Part shown: piece by piece, positions 27,504-35,934 of the stretch
Position numbering within the stretch: the stretch's first letter is position 1
How the letters are laid out: each line of letters starts with the position of its first letter
NCBI GenBank assembly: GCA_903959905.1
Contig: CAJBYO010000047.1
Span: 62,001-126,000, forward strand
Length of the DNA: 64,000 nucleotides
From: an uncultured Bacteroidales bacterium
GTDB lineage: Bacteria > Bacteroidota > Bacteroidia > Bacteroidales > FEN-979
Direction: 5' to 3'
Notes under the pieces: model-generated
Seen by the model: the letters and a program-made list of their open reading frames with translations, nothing else
What the model was told of the DNA's origin: nothing
The model's database searches: none
Position numbers and translations under genes: made by a program

Positions 27504-28877
27504 ATGGAGAACATTTTCCTTTTCATTCTCGGCTTGATCATCGTGGCAGGATTCCTGCTGCTCTATGTCAGGCTGAAGCAAACAGGTGGCAACGATGTGT
27601 CCGGGGAGATCGACCAGTTAAAAGCTTTATCAGAGATACTGGGAAAAGAAAAAAATGTACTCGAAGAACGTGCCAGGATGCTTCAGGTTCAACTTGATGA
27701 ATCAACCCGGCAGAACAGGGAAAAAGAGGCCTCTCTCCTGGATATGAACACCAGGTATACCACCAGCATCGCAGACCATGCGAACCTGCTGAAAAAGCTT
27801 GAGGAACAAAAAGCAAGCATTGAAACGCTGCAGGACAGGTTCCGCATCGAATTCAAGAACCTTGCCAATGAGATCCTGGAAGAAAAAACGCAGAAATTCA
27901 CCGAACAGAATAGAACAAAACTGGATGAGATTCTGAAACCGCTGGGTGAGAAGATCCGTGATTTTGAGAAAAAGGTGGAAGAGACTTATGACAAGGAGTC
28001 CAAGCAACGTTTCTCGCTTGAACGTGAGATTAAAAACCTAACCGACCTGAACCAGCAGATCAGCAAAGAGGCCAGCAACCTGACCAATGCACTCAAAGGC
28101 CAGGCAAAAACCCGCGGGAACTGGGGAGAGATCATCCTGGAGAGCATCCTTGAAAAATCAGGGCTGACGCTTGACCGTGAGTTTTTCATCCAGCAATCCT
28201 ACACCAACGAACAAGGGAAGCGGCTTCAGCCGGATGTGATCGTGGCCTACCCGGGCGAACGAAATGTGGTGATTGACTCCAAGGTTTCGCTGGTCGCCTA
28301 CGAAAGGTATGCTTCAGCCGAAACCAAAGACGAACAGGACATCGCAGCGAGGGAACACCTCCAATCGGTTAAGAACCACATCACTGACCTGAGCAGCAAG
28401 AATTACCAGGACATCTATGCACTGAAAAGCCTTGATTTCGTCATGCTTTTCATGCCCATAGAACCCGCTTACATGCTGGCGATGCAATACGACCCGAATT
28501 TATGGAACTGGGCCTATGACCGGAGAATCCTGCTGATCAGCCCGACTAACCTTATCGCAGCACTGCGCATGATTGCAAACCTGTGGCGTGTTGAATACCA
28601 GAACAAAAATGCCATGGAAATTGCCCGTCAGAGCGGAGACATGTATGATAAATTCACCGCATTCCTTGAAGACCTGCAGGATATCGGCAATAAAATTGAC
28701 GCAACACGCAGATCATGGGATGCATCCATGAACAAACTTTCAACCGGCAAAGGCAACCTTATCAGGCGGATAGAAAACATTAAAGCACTCGGGGCAAAAG
28801 CCGGGAAAGAGATACCGAAATCGCTGCTGAATCTGGCAGGGGAAAATGAGGAAGTACGAATGACAAATGACGAGTGA
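27504..28877 (+). CDS. rmuC: DNA recombination protein RmuC
   Basis: 457 residues: one N-terminal membrane helix (ENIFLFILGLIIVAGFLLL), a long coiled coil (about 30-190) and a C-terminal nuclease-like RmuC domain (GNWGEIILESILEKSGL, VIDSKVSLVAYERY, VMLFMPIEPAY). RmuC limits DNA inversions at short inverted repeats in E. coli, which is notable in a genome rich in repeat tracts. The last five residues and the TGA are encoded by the TGACAAA-type tract that follows. Start chosen by the promoter and membrane helix. Confidence 0.92.
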   Translation: MENIFLFILGLIIVAGFLLLYVRLKQTGGNDVSGEIDQLKALSEILGKEKNVLEERARMLQVQLDESTRQNREKEASLLDMNTRYTTSIADHANLLKKLEEQKASIETLQDRFRIEFKNLANEILEEKTQKFTEQNRTKLDEILKPLGEKIRDFEKKVEETYDKESKQRFSLEREIKNLTDLNQQISKEASNLTNALKGQAKTRGNWGEIILESILEKSGLTLDREFFIQQSYTNEQGKRLQPDVIVAYPGERNVVIDSKVSLVAYERYASAETKDEQDIAAREHLQSVKNHITDLSSKNYQDIYALKSLDFVMLFMPIEPAYMLAMQYDPNLWNWAYDRRILLISPTNLIAALRMIANLWRVEYQNKNAMEIARQSGDMYDKFTAFLEDLQDIGNKIDATRRSWDASMNKLSTGKGNLIRRIENIKALGAKAGKEIPKSLLNLAGENEEVRMTNDE

Positions 28878-28911
28878 CAGGTGACGCGTGACAGGTGACG
28901 GGTGACAGATG
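28860..28911 (+). repeat. Period-7 tract TGACAAA/TGACAGG overlapping the rmuC stop
   Basis: Heptamers TGACAAA, TGACGAG, TGACAGG, TGACGCG and TGACGGG. The tract starts inside rmuC and supplies its final codons and stop at 28875-28877. Same words and sense orientation as behind recQ and citF. Confidence 0.85.
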
Positions 28912-28964
28912 CCCGCGAGACACCAGCACTCAAAACTTACCACTCACAACCCATAACACACCCT

Positions 28965-29705
28965 ATGAAAAAAGAAACTTACATCTACGGCATCCGGCCA
29001 ACCATCGAAGCCATCAAGGCCGGGAAAGAACTTGAAAAAATCTTCCTTCAGAACGGGTTGAGGGGTGAGGGCTTTCATGACTTGTTCAACCTGATCAGAG
29101 AACTTGAGATCCCTTACCAGTTTGTTCCGATTGAGAAACTCAACAGGCTGTCGCGCCAGAATCACCAGGGGGTGATCTCCTATGTTTCGGAAATCACCTA
29201 CCAGCTTGTGGAGGACCTGGTCCCGTTTGTTTTTGAACAGGGTCGCACACCGCTTTTCCTCATCCTCGACCGCATCACCGATGTGCGAAACGTCGGTTCC
29301 ATTGCGCGAACCGCTGAATGTGCCGGTGTTGACGGCCTGATCATTCCAGCCCGTGGCTCGGCACAGATCAATTCCGATGCCATTAAAACCTCTGCCGGTG
29401 CCCTGTACAAACTCCCTGTAGTGCGCGCGCAAAATGTCAAAGAAACAATCCAGTTCCTTAGAAACAGCGGGCTGACGATCCTGGCTGCGACTGAAAAATC
29501 AGACAAGGATTATTCCGAAATTGACTTCAACCGTCCGCTTGCACTCATCATGGGTTCAGAAGGGGAAGGCATTTCCGAGGAGTACCTGAAGCTCACCGAC
29601 GAGCAGGTGCGGATTCCCCTTCACGGAGAAATTGAATCACTCAACGTTTCGGTGGCCACCGGTGTAATCCTGTTTGAAGCCCTGCGCCAGAGAAGAATAA
29701 AATAA
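28965..29705 (+). CDS. rlmB: 23S rRNA (guanosine-2'-O)-methyltransferase, RlmB type
   Basis: 246 residues of the SpoU/TrmH family. An N-terminal substrate-binding domain (YIYGIRPTIEAIKAGKELEK) is followed by the trefoil-knot catalytic domain: DRITDVRNVGSIARTAEC, IPARGSAQINSDAIKTSAGAL, MGSEGEGI and LNVSVATGVILFE. RlmB methylates G2251 of 23S rRNA; the substrate call rests on family resemblance. The upstream ATG at 28902 lies in tract sequence and I reject it. Confidence 0.88.
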   Translation: MKKETYIYGIRPTIEAIKAGKELEKIFLQNGLRGEGFHDLFNLIRELEIPYQFVPIEKLNRLSRQNHQGVISYVSEITYQLVEDLVPFVFEQGRTPLFLILDRITDVRNVGSIARTAECAGVDGLIIPARGSAQINSDAIKTSAGALYKLPVVRAQNVKETIQFLRNSGLTILAATEKSDKDYSEIDFNRPLALIMGSEGEGISEEYLKLTDEQVRIPLHGEIESLNVSVATGVILFEALRQRRIK

Positions 29706-29714
29706 GCCGGTCAG

Positions 29715-31559
29715 ATGAAATATCTTTACAAGCATACACCAGAGATTATTCTGCTGATCTATGTCCTGCTGTTCCTGGGTTTCAAGTCACCTGAGCGAAA
29801 CTGGGACAGGGTGATCAACAGCGACGGCAAAGGCTACTACGCCTATCTGCCGGCGGTTTTCATCTATCAAGACCTGCAGTATAACTTCGTGGAAGGCTAC
29901 GAATGGGAATATTATCCTGCAAACAGGTCGGTGTTCAAGGAATTCAGGCAGGATTCAGGAACCGGCAAGGTGAACAAGTACTTTCCGGGGATGGCCATAC
30001 TCTGGCTGCCGTTCTTCCTGTTCGGGCACCTCCTGGCCTGGCTGGAAGTGTACCCCATGGACGGGTATTCCCTCCCCTACCAGTACTCCATTGCATTGGC
30101 GGCACTCGTTTTCCTGTGGCTCGGAGCGCGATGGCTGCAAAAACTGCTGAAGCAGTTTGGGTCAGGTGATAAAACTGCTGCCTTTATCACAACTGTGGTT
30201 ACCATCGGCACCAACCTGCTCTTTTTCACCATTGTTGAGCCGTCGATGACGCACGTGTATTCATTTGCATTGATCACCGGATTTGCGCTTACAACCTATA
30301 AACTGTTTCATGATTACCAGCCGAAATGGTTCGTCAAATCACTTTTGCTGTTTACACTCATCTTCCTCATACGTCCCACCAACGCGCTGGTTATCCTGCT
30401 CGTGCCCTTCATCGCCGGAAACCGGGAAGTGCTTGCGGCAGGCTTCAGGCAGGTTATTTCCGAGCGAAAAACCGTGATACGCGGGTTTGTACAGGCCCTG
30501 ATCCTGCTGGCTGTTCCTGTCGTCCTCTGGTATCTGCAAACCGGAAAGCCGTTTGTTTATGCATACGGGGATGAAAAACTGAATTTCCTGCAGCCTCACC
30601 TGCTGAGCATTCTGTTCAGTTATAACCGTGGATGGTTTGTTTACACACCGGCAGCATTCCTTGCCCTTTTCGGCTTCGCCGGATTGTTCAGCAATAACCG
30701 GTTCAGGTTTTACTGGCTGCTGGGGTTCCTCCTGGTATTTACCTATGTGGTATCGTGCTGGTGGGTATGGAACTACGCATCAAAATGCGGGCAGCGTGTT
30801 TTCATTGACATTTACGTGGTTGCAGGAGTGCTGCTGCTCTTCCTGTTCAACTCCCTGCATGCCAGGATAATGAAGCAGGTATTGTCAGTCGTCCTTGTGA
30901 TGCTCGTGTCCCTCAACCTGCTCCAGTTTTACCAGCACGCCAAATGGATTTTCCCACCTTACAATATAACCGGCAACATCTACTGGGATGTTTTCTTCAG
31001 CGTTGACAAGAAAGCAAGAACCTACATCCCGGCAGAAAGTATTGCAAACACCAATGAATTCTCAAATGACCTGGAAAAGGACAAAGGGCAGCCATGGATG
31101 AATTATGCTACAAGAAACGACACTGTGTATCACCTGGGAAAATGGTCATCAAAAACAGATCAGAAAAGACCTTACAGTATCGGGCTTGAAGACACACTCA
31201 GCAAGCACTTCACCACAGGAAACCGCCTGATCCGTGTAAAAGCCTGGGTGCTGTCACCGCGTGAAGCCACTGAAGCATCCATGGTGGTGGATTTCCAGCT
31301 TGAAGGCAAGAGTGTCAGTTACAACCAGTTCATCCTCGACAAATATGTCCCGGTTGAGACCTGGACCCCGGTTGAAGCCGCATTCTATGTTCCCAGGAAC
31401 CTGCCTCAAACAGGCATGGTAAAAGTATATTTCTTCAACCCTTCTGCCCTTTACAAACTTTATGTTGACGACCTGTCAGTTGATTTCATTTCGTTAAAAG
31501 ATGAGCCGGACTACAGGAAAATTGAGGGGGTGCTTATGCCGGAGAAAAAAACTAATTAA
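29715..31559 (+). CDS. GT-C-like polytopic membrane protein
   Basis: 614 residues, with about ten membrane helices over residues 8-400, then a soluble C-terminal domain of about 200 residues. The first loop contains INSDGKGYYAYLPAVF, resembling the acidic catalytic loop of GT39/GT-C glycosyltransferases, which use lipid-linked sugars at the outer face of the inner membrane. Starts 9 bases after rlmB and may be cotranscribed. Substrate unknown. Confidence 0.68.
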   Translation: MKYLYKHTPEIILLIYVLLFLGFKSPERNWDRVINSDGKGYYAYLPAVFIYQDLQYNFVEGYEWEYYPANRSVFKEFRQDSGTGKVNKYFPGMAILWLPFFLFGHLLAWLEVYPMDGYSLPYQYSIALAALVFLWLGARWLQKLLKQFGSGDKTAAFITTVVTIGTNLLFFTIVEPSMTHVYSFALITGFALTTYKLFHDYQPKWFVKSLLLFTLIFLIRPTNALVILLVPFIAGNREVLAAGFRQVISERKTVIRGFVQALILLAVPVVLWYLQTGKPFVYAYGDEKLNFLQPHLLSILFSYNRGWFVYTPAAFLALFGFAGLFSNNRFRFYWLLGFLLVFTYVVSCWWVWNYASKCGQRVFIDIYVVAGVLLLFLFNSLHARIMKQVLSVVLVMLVSLNLLQFYQHAKWIFPPYNITGNIYWDVFFSVDKKARTYIPAESIANTNEFSNDLEKDKGQPWMNYATRNDTVYHLGKWSSKTDQKRPYSIGLEDTLSKHFTTGNRLIRVKAWVLSPREATEASMVVDFQLEGKSVSYNQFILDKYVPVETWTPVEAAFYVPRNLPQTGMVKVYFFNPSALYKLYVDDLSVDFISLKDEPDYRKIEGVLMPEKKTN

Positions 31560-31560
31560 T

Positions 31561-31680
31561 CAATGCAGGCAATGCAAAGAATGCAAAGAATGCAGACAAT
31601 GAAAACAATGAGTGGAATGAATGGAATGCAGGCAATGCTTGCATTGCTTGCATTCTTTGCATTCCCTGCATTGAAAAACC
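31561..31680 (+). repeat. Period-9 tract AATGCAAAG with strong internal hairpin
   Basis: Tandem AATGCAAAG, AATGCAGGC and AATGAAAAC words behind the membrane-protein gene, then the same words inverted. Bases 31624-31638 pair with 31641-31655 (15 base pairs, one G.U), giving a long cruciform or RNA hairpin. It may act as transcript end. Confidence 0.85.
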
Positions 31681-31689
31681 CTTCTCCCA

Positions 31690-31893
31690 ATGTATATCCT
31701 AAAGACTGAGGGCACCGGTAAGGTCCCCGACCATATCCAGATCAGGGATGATGATTTTTTCCTGCTGGCCTATTTCAAGGTGAGTGCGCCCCGAACTGCC
31801 CTGAAGCGGATCAATCTTGACAATAAAACAAAAGAAATCCTTGAATTTGCTGCAGGGCTTGAATACGGTAAGATCAGGAAACTGGAACTTTAA
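31690..31893 (+). CDS. Small conserved-looking protein
   Basis: 67 residues, charged and soluble (MYILKTEGTGKVPDH ... KIRKLEL). I have the impression of a small Bacteroidota family often found near ftsE, but cannot name a function. It ends 22 bases before the -7 element of the next gene. Length, a start just beyond the repeat tract, and coding-like composition support it. Confidence 0.65.
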   Translation: MYILKTEGTGKVPDHIQIRDDDFFLLAYFKVSAPRTALKRINLDNKTKEILEFAAGLEYGKIRKLEL

Positions 31894-31915
31894 CCGCGAA
31901 CCAAAAACATTTCCT

Positions 31916-31923
31916 TATTTTTG
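31916..31923 (+). promoter_or_regulatory. -7 promoter element of the FtsE-like gene
   Basis: TATTTTTG matches TAnnTTTG, 19 bases before the ATG at 31943. Confidence 0.45.
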
Positions 31924-31942
31924 CTGAATCTGAAAACCAACT

Positions 31943-32614
31943 ATGACCGGCGACCGCATCATTGAACTTGACAAAATATCTGTATACCAGCATGAAAACC
32001 TCATCCTGGCCAATGTCACGCTGCTTATCAGCAAAGGGGAGTTTCTCTACCTGATCGGCAAAACCGGGAGCGGGAAAAGCAGCCTGCTGAAAACAATTTA
32101 TGCCGAACTGCCCCTGCATACCGGCGCGGCACAGGTCGCTGGATATGACCTGTCATCTCTTCGCCGGAAAGAGATCCCCTACCTGCGAAGGAAACTTGGT
32201 ATCGTGTTTCAGGATTTTCAGCTGCTGATGGACCGGTCGGTGAATGAAAATATCCTGTTTGTGATGCGTGCCACCGGCTGGAAAGATAAGAAAGAGATGA
32301 ACAAAAGGCTGCTTGAAGTACTTGCCAAAGTGAATCTCGGCAACAAAGGGAATAAGATGCCCCACCAGCTGTCGGGAGGCGAACAGCAACGTGTTGCCAT
32401 CGCCCGGGCACTGATCAATGACCCCGAAGTGATCCTGGCTGATGAACCAACAGGAAACCTTGACCCCGAGAGTTCAGAAGGGATTATCAGTTTGCTGATG
32501 GACATATCTAAAACAGGACGGGCAGTCATTGTTGCAACGCATAATTATACGTTTTTCAACAGATATCCTGCCCGTACCTTGTTATGTGAAAATGGAAAGG
32601 TTCTTCCGTATTAG
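31943..32614 (+). CDS. ftsE: FtsE-like cell-division ABC ATPase
   Basis: 223-residue ABC ATPase: Walker [13 protein letters not shown]-loop VFQDFQLL, signature [15 protein letters not shown], Walker [14 protein letters not shown] and H-loop ATHNYTF. It is the length and subtype of FtsE, which with FtsX couples division to peptidoglycan hydrolases. No ftsX is adjacent, so the partner lies elsewhere, or it serves another FtsX-fold permease such as that at 19841. Its stop overlaps the convergent argF stop within TTAG. Confidence 0.85.
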   Translation: MTGDRIIELDKISVYQHENLILANVTLLISKGEFLYLIGKTGSGKSSLLKTIYAELPLHTGAAQVAGYDLSSLRRKEIPYLRRKLGIVFQDFQLLMDRSVNENILFVMRATGWKDKKEMNKRLLEVLAKVNLGNKGNKMPHQLSGGEQQRVAIARALINDPEVILADEPTGNLDPESSEGIISLLMDISKTGRAVIVATHNYTFFNRYPARTLLCENGKVLPY

Positions 32615-33612
32615 GCTCCCAATGTAGCAACCATTACAGCTTTGATGGTGTGAAGGCGGTTTTCAGCCTCATCAAAAACAATAGATGCCGGTGATTCAAA
32701 AACATCCTCTGTCACTTCCAGCCCGTCCAGTCCGTATTTCTTGAAAATATCAGCGCCAACATCTGTATCCTTGTTGTGGAATGCAGGAAGGCAATGCATG
32801 AACTTCACCTTGGGATTCCCGCTCTTTGCCATCAATGCAGCGTTCACCTGGTAGGGAAGCATCTCTTTAATGCGCTCATCCCAGAGTTCCTTGGCTTCGC
32901 CCATCGATAACCATACATCGGTATAAACAAAATCAACGCCTTTCAATCCTTCCTCCACACTTTCGGTCAGGGTGATCTTTGCGCCGGTTTCCTTAGCGAT
33001 TTCCCGGCATTTGTCAACCAACTCCTGTTCCGGCCAGTATTTTTTCGGAGCACAGGCACGGAAATCCATGCCCATTTTTGAAGCGCCGACCATCAGGGAG
33101 TTTCCCATGTTGTTGCGTGCGTCGCCGCAGTAAACGAAAGCCACCTGGTGAAGCGGCTTGTCGGAATGTTCCATCATGGTGAGAAAATCGGCCAGGATCT
33201 GCGTCGGATGGAATTCGTTGGTGAGCCCGTTCCAGACAGGTACACCTGCATATTTGCCAAGCTCCTCCACGATGGACTGTCCGAATCCGCGGTATTCAAT
33301 GCCGTCATACATGCGACCGAGAACACGTGCCGTGTCCTTCATGGTTTCTTTTTTTCCGATATGTGAACCTTCGGGCCCAAGATAGGTTACATGGGCTCCC
33401 TGGTCAAGTGCTGCCACCTCAAACGCACAACGGGTACGGGTGGAAGCCTTTTCAAATATCAGGGCAATATTTTTCCCCTTGAGGCGGGGCTGTTCAATGC
33501 CGGCATATTTTGCCTTTTTCAGATCCATTGAAAGATCCAGCAGAAATTTGATTTCCTGTGGTGTGAAATCAAGTAGTTTTAAAAAATTCCTGTTACGAAG
33601 GTTGAATGACAT
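32611..33612 (-). CDS. argF: Ornithine carbamoyltransferase
   Basis: 333 residues. Carbamoyl-phosphate-binding [15 protein letters not shown], ornithine-side [14 protein letters not shown] and [14 protein letters not shown] are all present, giving citrulline in arginine synthesis or, in reverse, in the deiminase pathway. The HCLPAFH motif marks OTCase; some Bacteroidota use acetyl- or succinyl-ornithine instead, but those lack this form of the motif. No other arg genes adjoin. Its stop overlaps that of the FtsE-like gene. Confidence 0.93.
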   Translation of the reverse strand: MSFNLRNRNFLKLLDFTPQEIKFLLDLSMDLKKAKYAGIEQPRLKGKNIALIFEKASTRTRCAFEVAALDQGAHVTYLGPEGSHIGKKETMKDTARVLGRMYDGIEYRGFGQSIVEELGKYAGVPVWNGLTNEFHPTQILADFLTMMEHSDKPLHQVAFVYCGDARNNMGNSLMVGASKMGMDFRACAPKKYWPEQELVDKCREIAKETGAKITLTESVEEGLKGVDFVYTDVWLSMGEAKELWDERIKEMLPYQVNAALMAKSGNPKVKFMHCLPAFHNKDTDVGADIFKKYGLDGLEVTEDVFESPASIVFDEAENRLHTIKAVMVATLGA

Positions 33613-33672
33613 AAAGATAAGTTTAGATTTACGATTTCTGATACAGTTTCAGGACAGCAAAATTACAAATTT

Positions 33673-33717
33673 TCACTATCTCACCATCTCTCCATTTCAC
33701 CATTTTACCATTTCCTA
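33673..33717 (-). repeat. GGTAAAAT/GGTGAAAT tract behind mscS
   Basis: On the minus strand GGAAATGG, TAAAATGG and TGAAATGG words begin at the mscS stop. Same words and sense orientation as behind cydB and DUF4293. Confidence 0.75.
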
Positions 33718-34932
33718 TTCCGGCAACACCGACGACATCTGCACGTCCCTTCCCGATGGCCGCTGGAATGCCTTCAGCCCGAAATCGGGCAGGACGGAGA
33801 GAATATGTTCAAACAGGCGTGCCTGGAAATCTTCAAACTCCGACCAGTTGGGCGGGATATAGAATGCATACAATTCAAGGGGCAGCCCGTTTTCTGTTGG
33901 TTGCAAGGTGCGCACCATCAGCGATGCATCCTGGTTAAGGTTAGGAATATTTCGCAGGTAGTTCAGTATGTAAACCCTGAAGAGTCCGAGGTTGGTTTCA
34001 TGATTGCCCCCTTCACTTTGCTCATCGGTTATGAGCTTCTTCAATTTAAGGTTTTCAACCATCATATTGTCGATGAAACGGATCGTTCCAAGATCAATCA
34101 GTACGGAACGCTTCATACGGCGGCCACCCGCCTCCCCCATGCTCCTCCAGTTCTGGAAGGAGTCGGAAACGAGCGTGTATGTGGGGATACAGCTAACGGA
34201 GTTGTCAAAATTCCTCACTTTAACAGTAACCAGTGAAACATCAATGACCGTTCCGTCGGTGTTGAACTTGGGCATCGTGATCCAGTCGCCGATCTGGAGC
34301 ATCTTGTTGTTGGAGAGTTGCACCCCGGCCACAAATCCAAGAATGCTGTCCTTGAAGATCAGCATGATAACCGCCGACATGGCGCCCAAACCCGCCAGCA
34401 GTGTAAGTGGCGACTGCCCTATCAGTTCGGAGATCATCGCGATCCCTCCAACAAGGTAGGTCATGATCTTTCCGATCTGAACATAGCCTTTGATGGGCTT
34501 TGAATCCGACAGGTCCAGCTCACCGTATATGTGGTAAACGGCATTCAGGAACGACACAATCACCAGGAGGATAATGTAGGTCATATACAGGTGAAGCCCG
34601 AGTTCAATGAACTTTATAGCCTCCGGGTACTTGGAAATGCTTGCCGCAAGCGACACTTTCAGCACCAGCGCGGGAAGCAGCAAAGCAAGGCGGGTGAAGA
34701 CCCGCTGTTCATAGAGATGATCGTCCCATTTGCTGGATGACCGGTCGACAAGGCGTTTCAGAACCTTGTTGATAATATATTTGGCAATATAATAAATAAC
34801 AATGGAGGAGAGCAGGATGATGATCAGTGTCGAAAAATCAGCAAGATACCCTGCAAATGTGTCGGAAAAACCCCAACCGGCAAGTTTTGCTTTAAAACCG
34901 GTGTTGAGGTTGCCTGTGTTTAACTCGTGCAT
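33715..34932 (-). CDS. Mechanosensitive ion channel, MscS family
   Basis: 405 residues with four or five N-terminal membrane helices, the pore-lining region (LAGLGAMSAVIMLIFKDSILGFVAGVQL) and the MscS beta domain (QIGDWITMPKFNTDGTVIDV). The C-terminal domain includes an insertion common in the longer YbdG-like members. It opens under membrane tension to release solutes. Bounded by repeat tracts at both ends. Confidence 0.88.
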   Translation of the reverse strand: MHELNTGNLNTGFKAKLAGWGFSDTFAGYLADFSTLIIILLSSIVIYYIAKYIINKVLKRLVDRSSSKWDDHLYEQRVFTRLALLLPALVLKVSLAASISKYPEAIKFIELGLHLYMTYIILLVIVSFLNAVYHIYGELDLSDSKPIKGYVQIGKIMTYLVGGIAMISELIGQSPLTLLAGLGAMSAVIMLIFKDSILGFVAGVQLSNNKMLQIGDWITMPKFNTDGTVIDVSLVTVKVRNFDNSVSCIPTYTLVSDSFQNWRSMGEAGGRRMKRSVLIDLGTIRFIDNMMVENLKLKKLITDEQSEGGNHETNLGLFRVYILNYLRNIPNLNQDASLMVRTLQPTENGLPLELYAFYIPPNWSEFEDFQARLFEHILSVLPDFGLKAFQRPSGRDVQMSSVLPE

Positions 34933-34953
34933 ATTTAAACAATTACGAGGTAA

Positions 34954-34985
34954 GAAATTACAAATTACAAATTACAAATTACAAG
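34954..34985 (-). repeat. Period-7 tract AATTACA behind the dgk-like gene
   Basis: Four near-perfect AAATTAC heptamers; on the minus strand they read CTTGTAATTTGTAA, as in the tract at 45300. Confidence 0.75.
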
Positions 34986-35001
34986 TGCCAGGTGATCAGT
35001 G

Positions 35002-35892
35002 TCAGATAATACCGCTCACCACATTCAAAGATAACGGGTTTATTTTCATCGTCAGCTCTTTCCCCATGATCTTCGGGTCACCGTCAAGATGGATATTTTT
35101 CCCTTTTTTGCGCTTCAGGATCACCTCCTTTGCGCGGATGATCTCCACGTACTTTGTCTGGTCAAATTTCTTCAGGAAAAGCAGGGGTGTCATGAAAATC
35201 GCCTTCCAGTAAGGCACCTTTCCAACAATACAAACATCAATATATCCGTCGCTTACGCTGGCCGACGGGTCGATGGAGGTGTTGTTCCCAAACTGGCTGG
35301 AATTGGCAAAGCTGATCAGCAGCGCCCTTCGTTTGTATATTTTACCGTCAATGACCAGCGTGTATTGCTTTGGTTCATAATCTTTATACGAGCTGGTGGT
35401 GATCCGCAGATAGGTGGAAAAACCGCGTTTCCCGGCAACAGCGAACTTCTTGGCTACGGAGGCATCAAATCCCACCCCGGCAACGTTCACAAACAGCTGG
35501 TCGTTGATGGTGGCGGTGTCTATTTTGATGATCCTGCCGGTGTTAATGATGTCAATAGCACGCTTGAGGTTCATCGGTATACCGAGATGACGGGCAAGTC
35601 CATTCCCCGATCCGGCAGGCACAATGGCCATGGCTGACGCGGTGCCGACAAGTCCGGCGGCCGTTTCATTCACCGTTCCGTCGCCTCCGACAGCCACGAT
35701 GATCTCTATCCCTTCGGCGGCAGCTTTGCTGCTGATGTCTGTGGCATCACCCGGGCCGGATGTATAAACGATCCGCGGGTTAAATTGAGTTTTGTCCAAC
35801 CCGTCTTCAATCAATCGTTCAACGCCTTTATGCTTCCCGATTCCGGAAACCGGGTTAACAATGAAAAGGATTGATTTTCGTGTGTCGGACAT
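35002..35892 (-). CDS. Diacylglycerol kinase-family lipid kinase (YegS/DgkB)
   Basis: 296 residues. The nucleotide-binding region has FIVNPVSGIGK, VAVGGDGTVNETAAGL and VPAGSGNGLARHL, followed by the all-beta C-terminal lipid-binding domain with FANSSQFG. It phosphorylates a membrane lipid such as diacylglycerol on the cytosolic face; the substrate is not resolvable. The next gene encodes an LTA-synthase-like enzyme. Enzymes that move phosphoglycerol produce diacylglycerol, so recycling by this kinase is plausible (inference). Confidence 0.87.
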   Translation of the reverse strand: MSDTRKSILFIVNPVSGIGKHKGVERLIEDGLDKTQFNPRIVYTSGPGDATDISSKAAAEGIEIIVAVGGDGTVNETAAGLVGTASAMAIVPAGSGNGLARHLGIPMNLKRAIDIINTGRIIKIDTATINDQLFVNVAGVGFDASVAKKFAVAGKRGFSTYLRITTSSYKDYEPKQYTLVIDGKIYKRRALLISFANSSQFGNNTSIDPSASVSDGYIDVCIVGKVPYWKAIFMTPLLFLKKFDQTKYVEIIRAKEVILKRKKGKNIHLDGDPKIMGKELTMKINPLSLNVVSGII

Positions 35893-35905
35893 GGGTGTAC
35901 TCAGA

Positions 35906-35934
35906 AATCAAAATGCAAAATGCAAAATTTAAAG
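35906..35934 (-). repeat. Short ATGCAAA tract behind the sulfatase-like gene
   Basis: Two ATGCAAA heptamers with flanking variants, reading TTTTGCA on the sense strand of the gene that ends at 35935. Confidence 0.5.
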
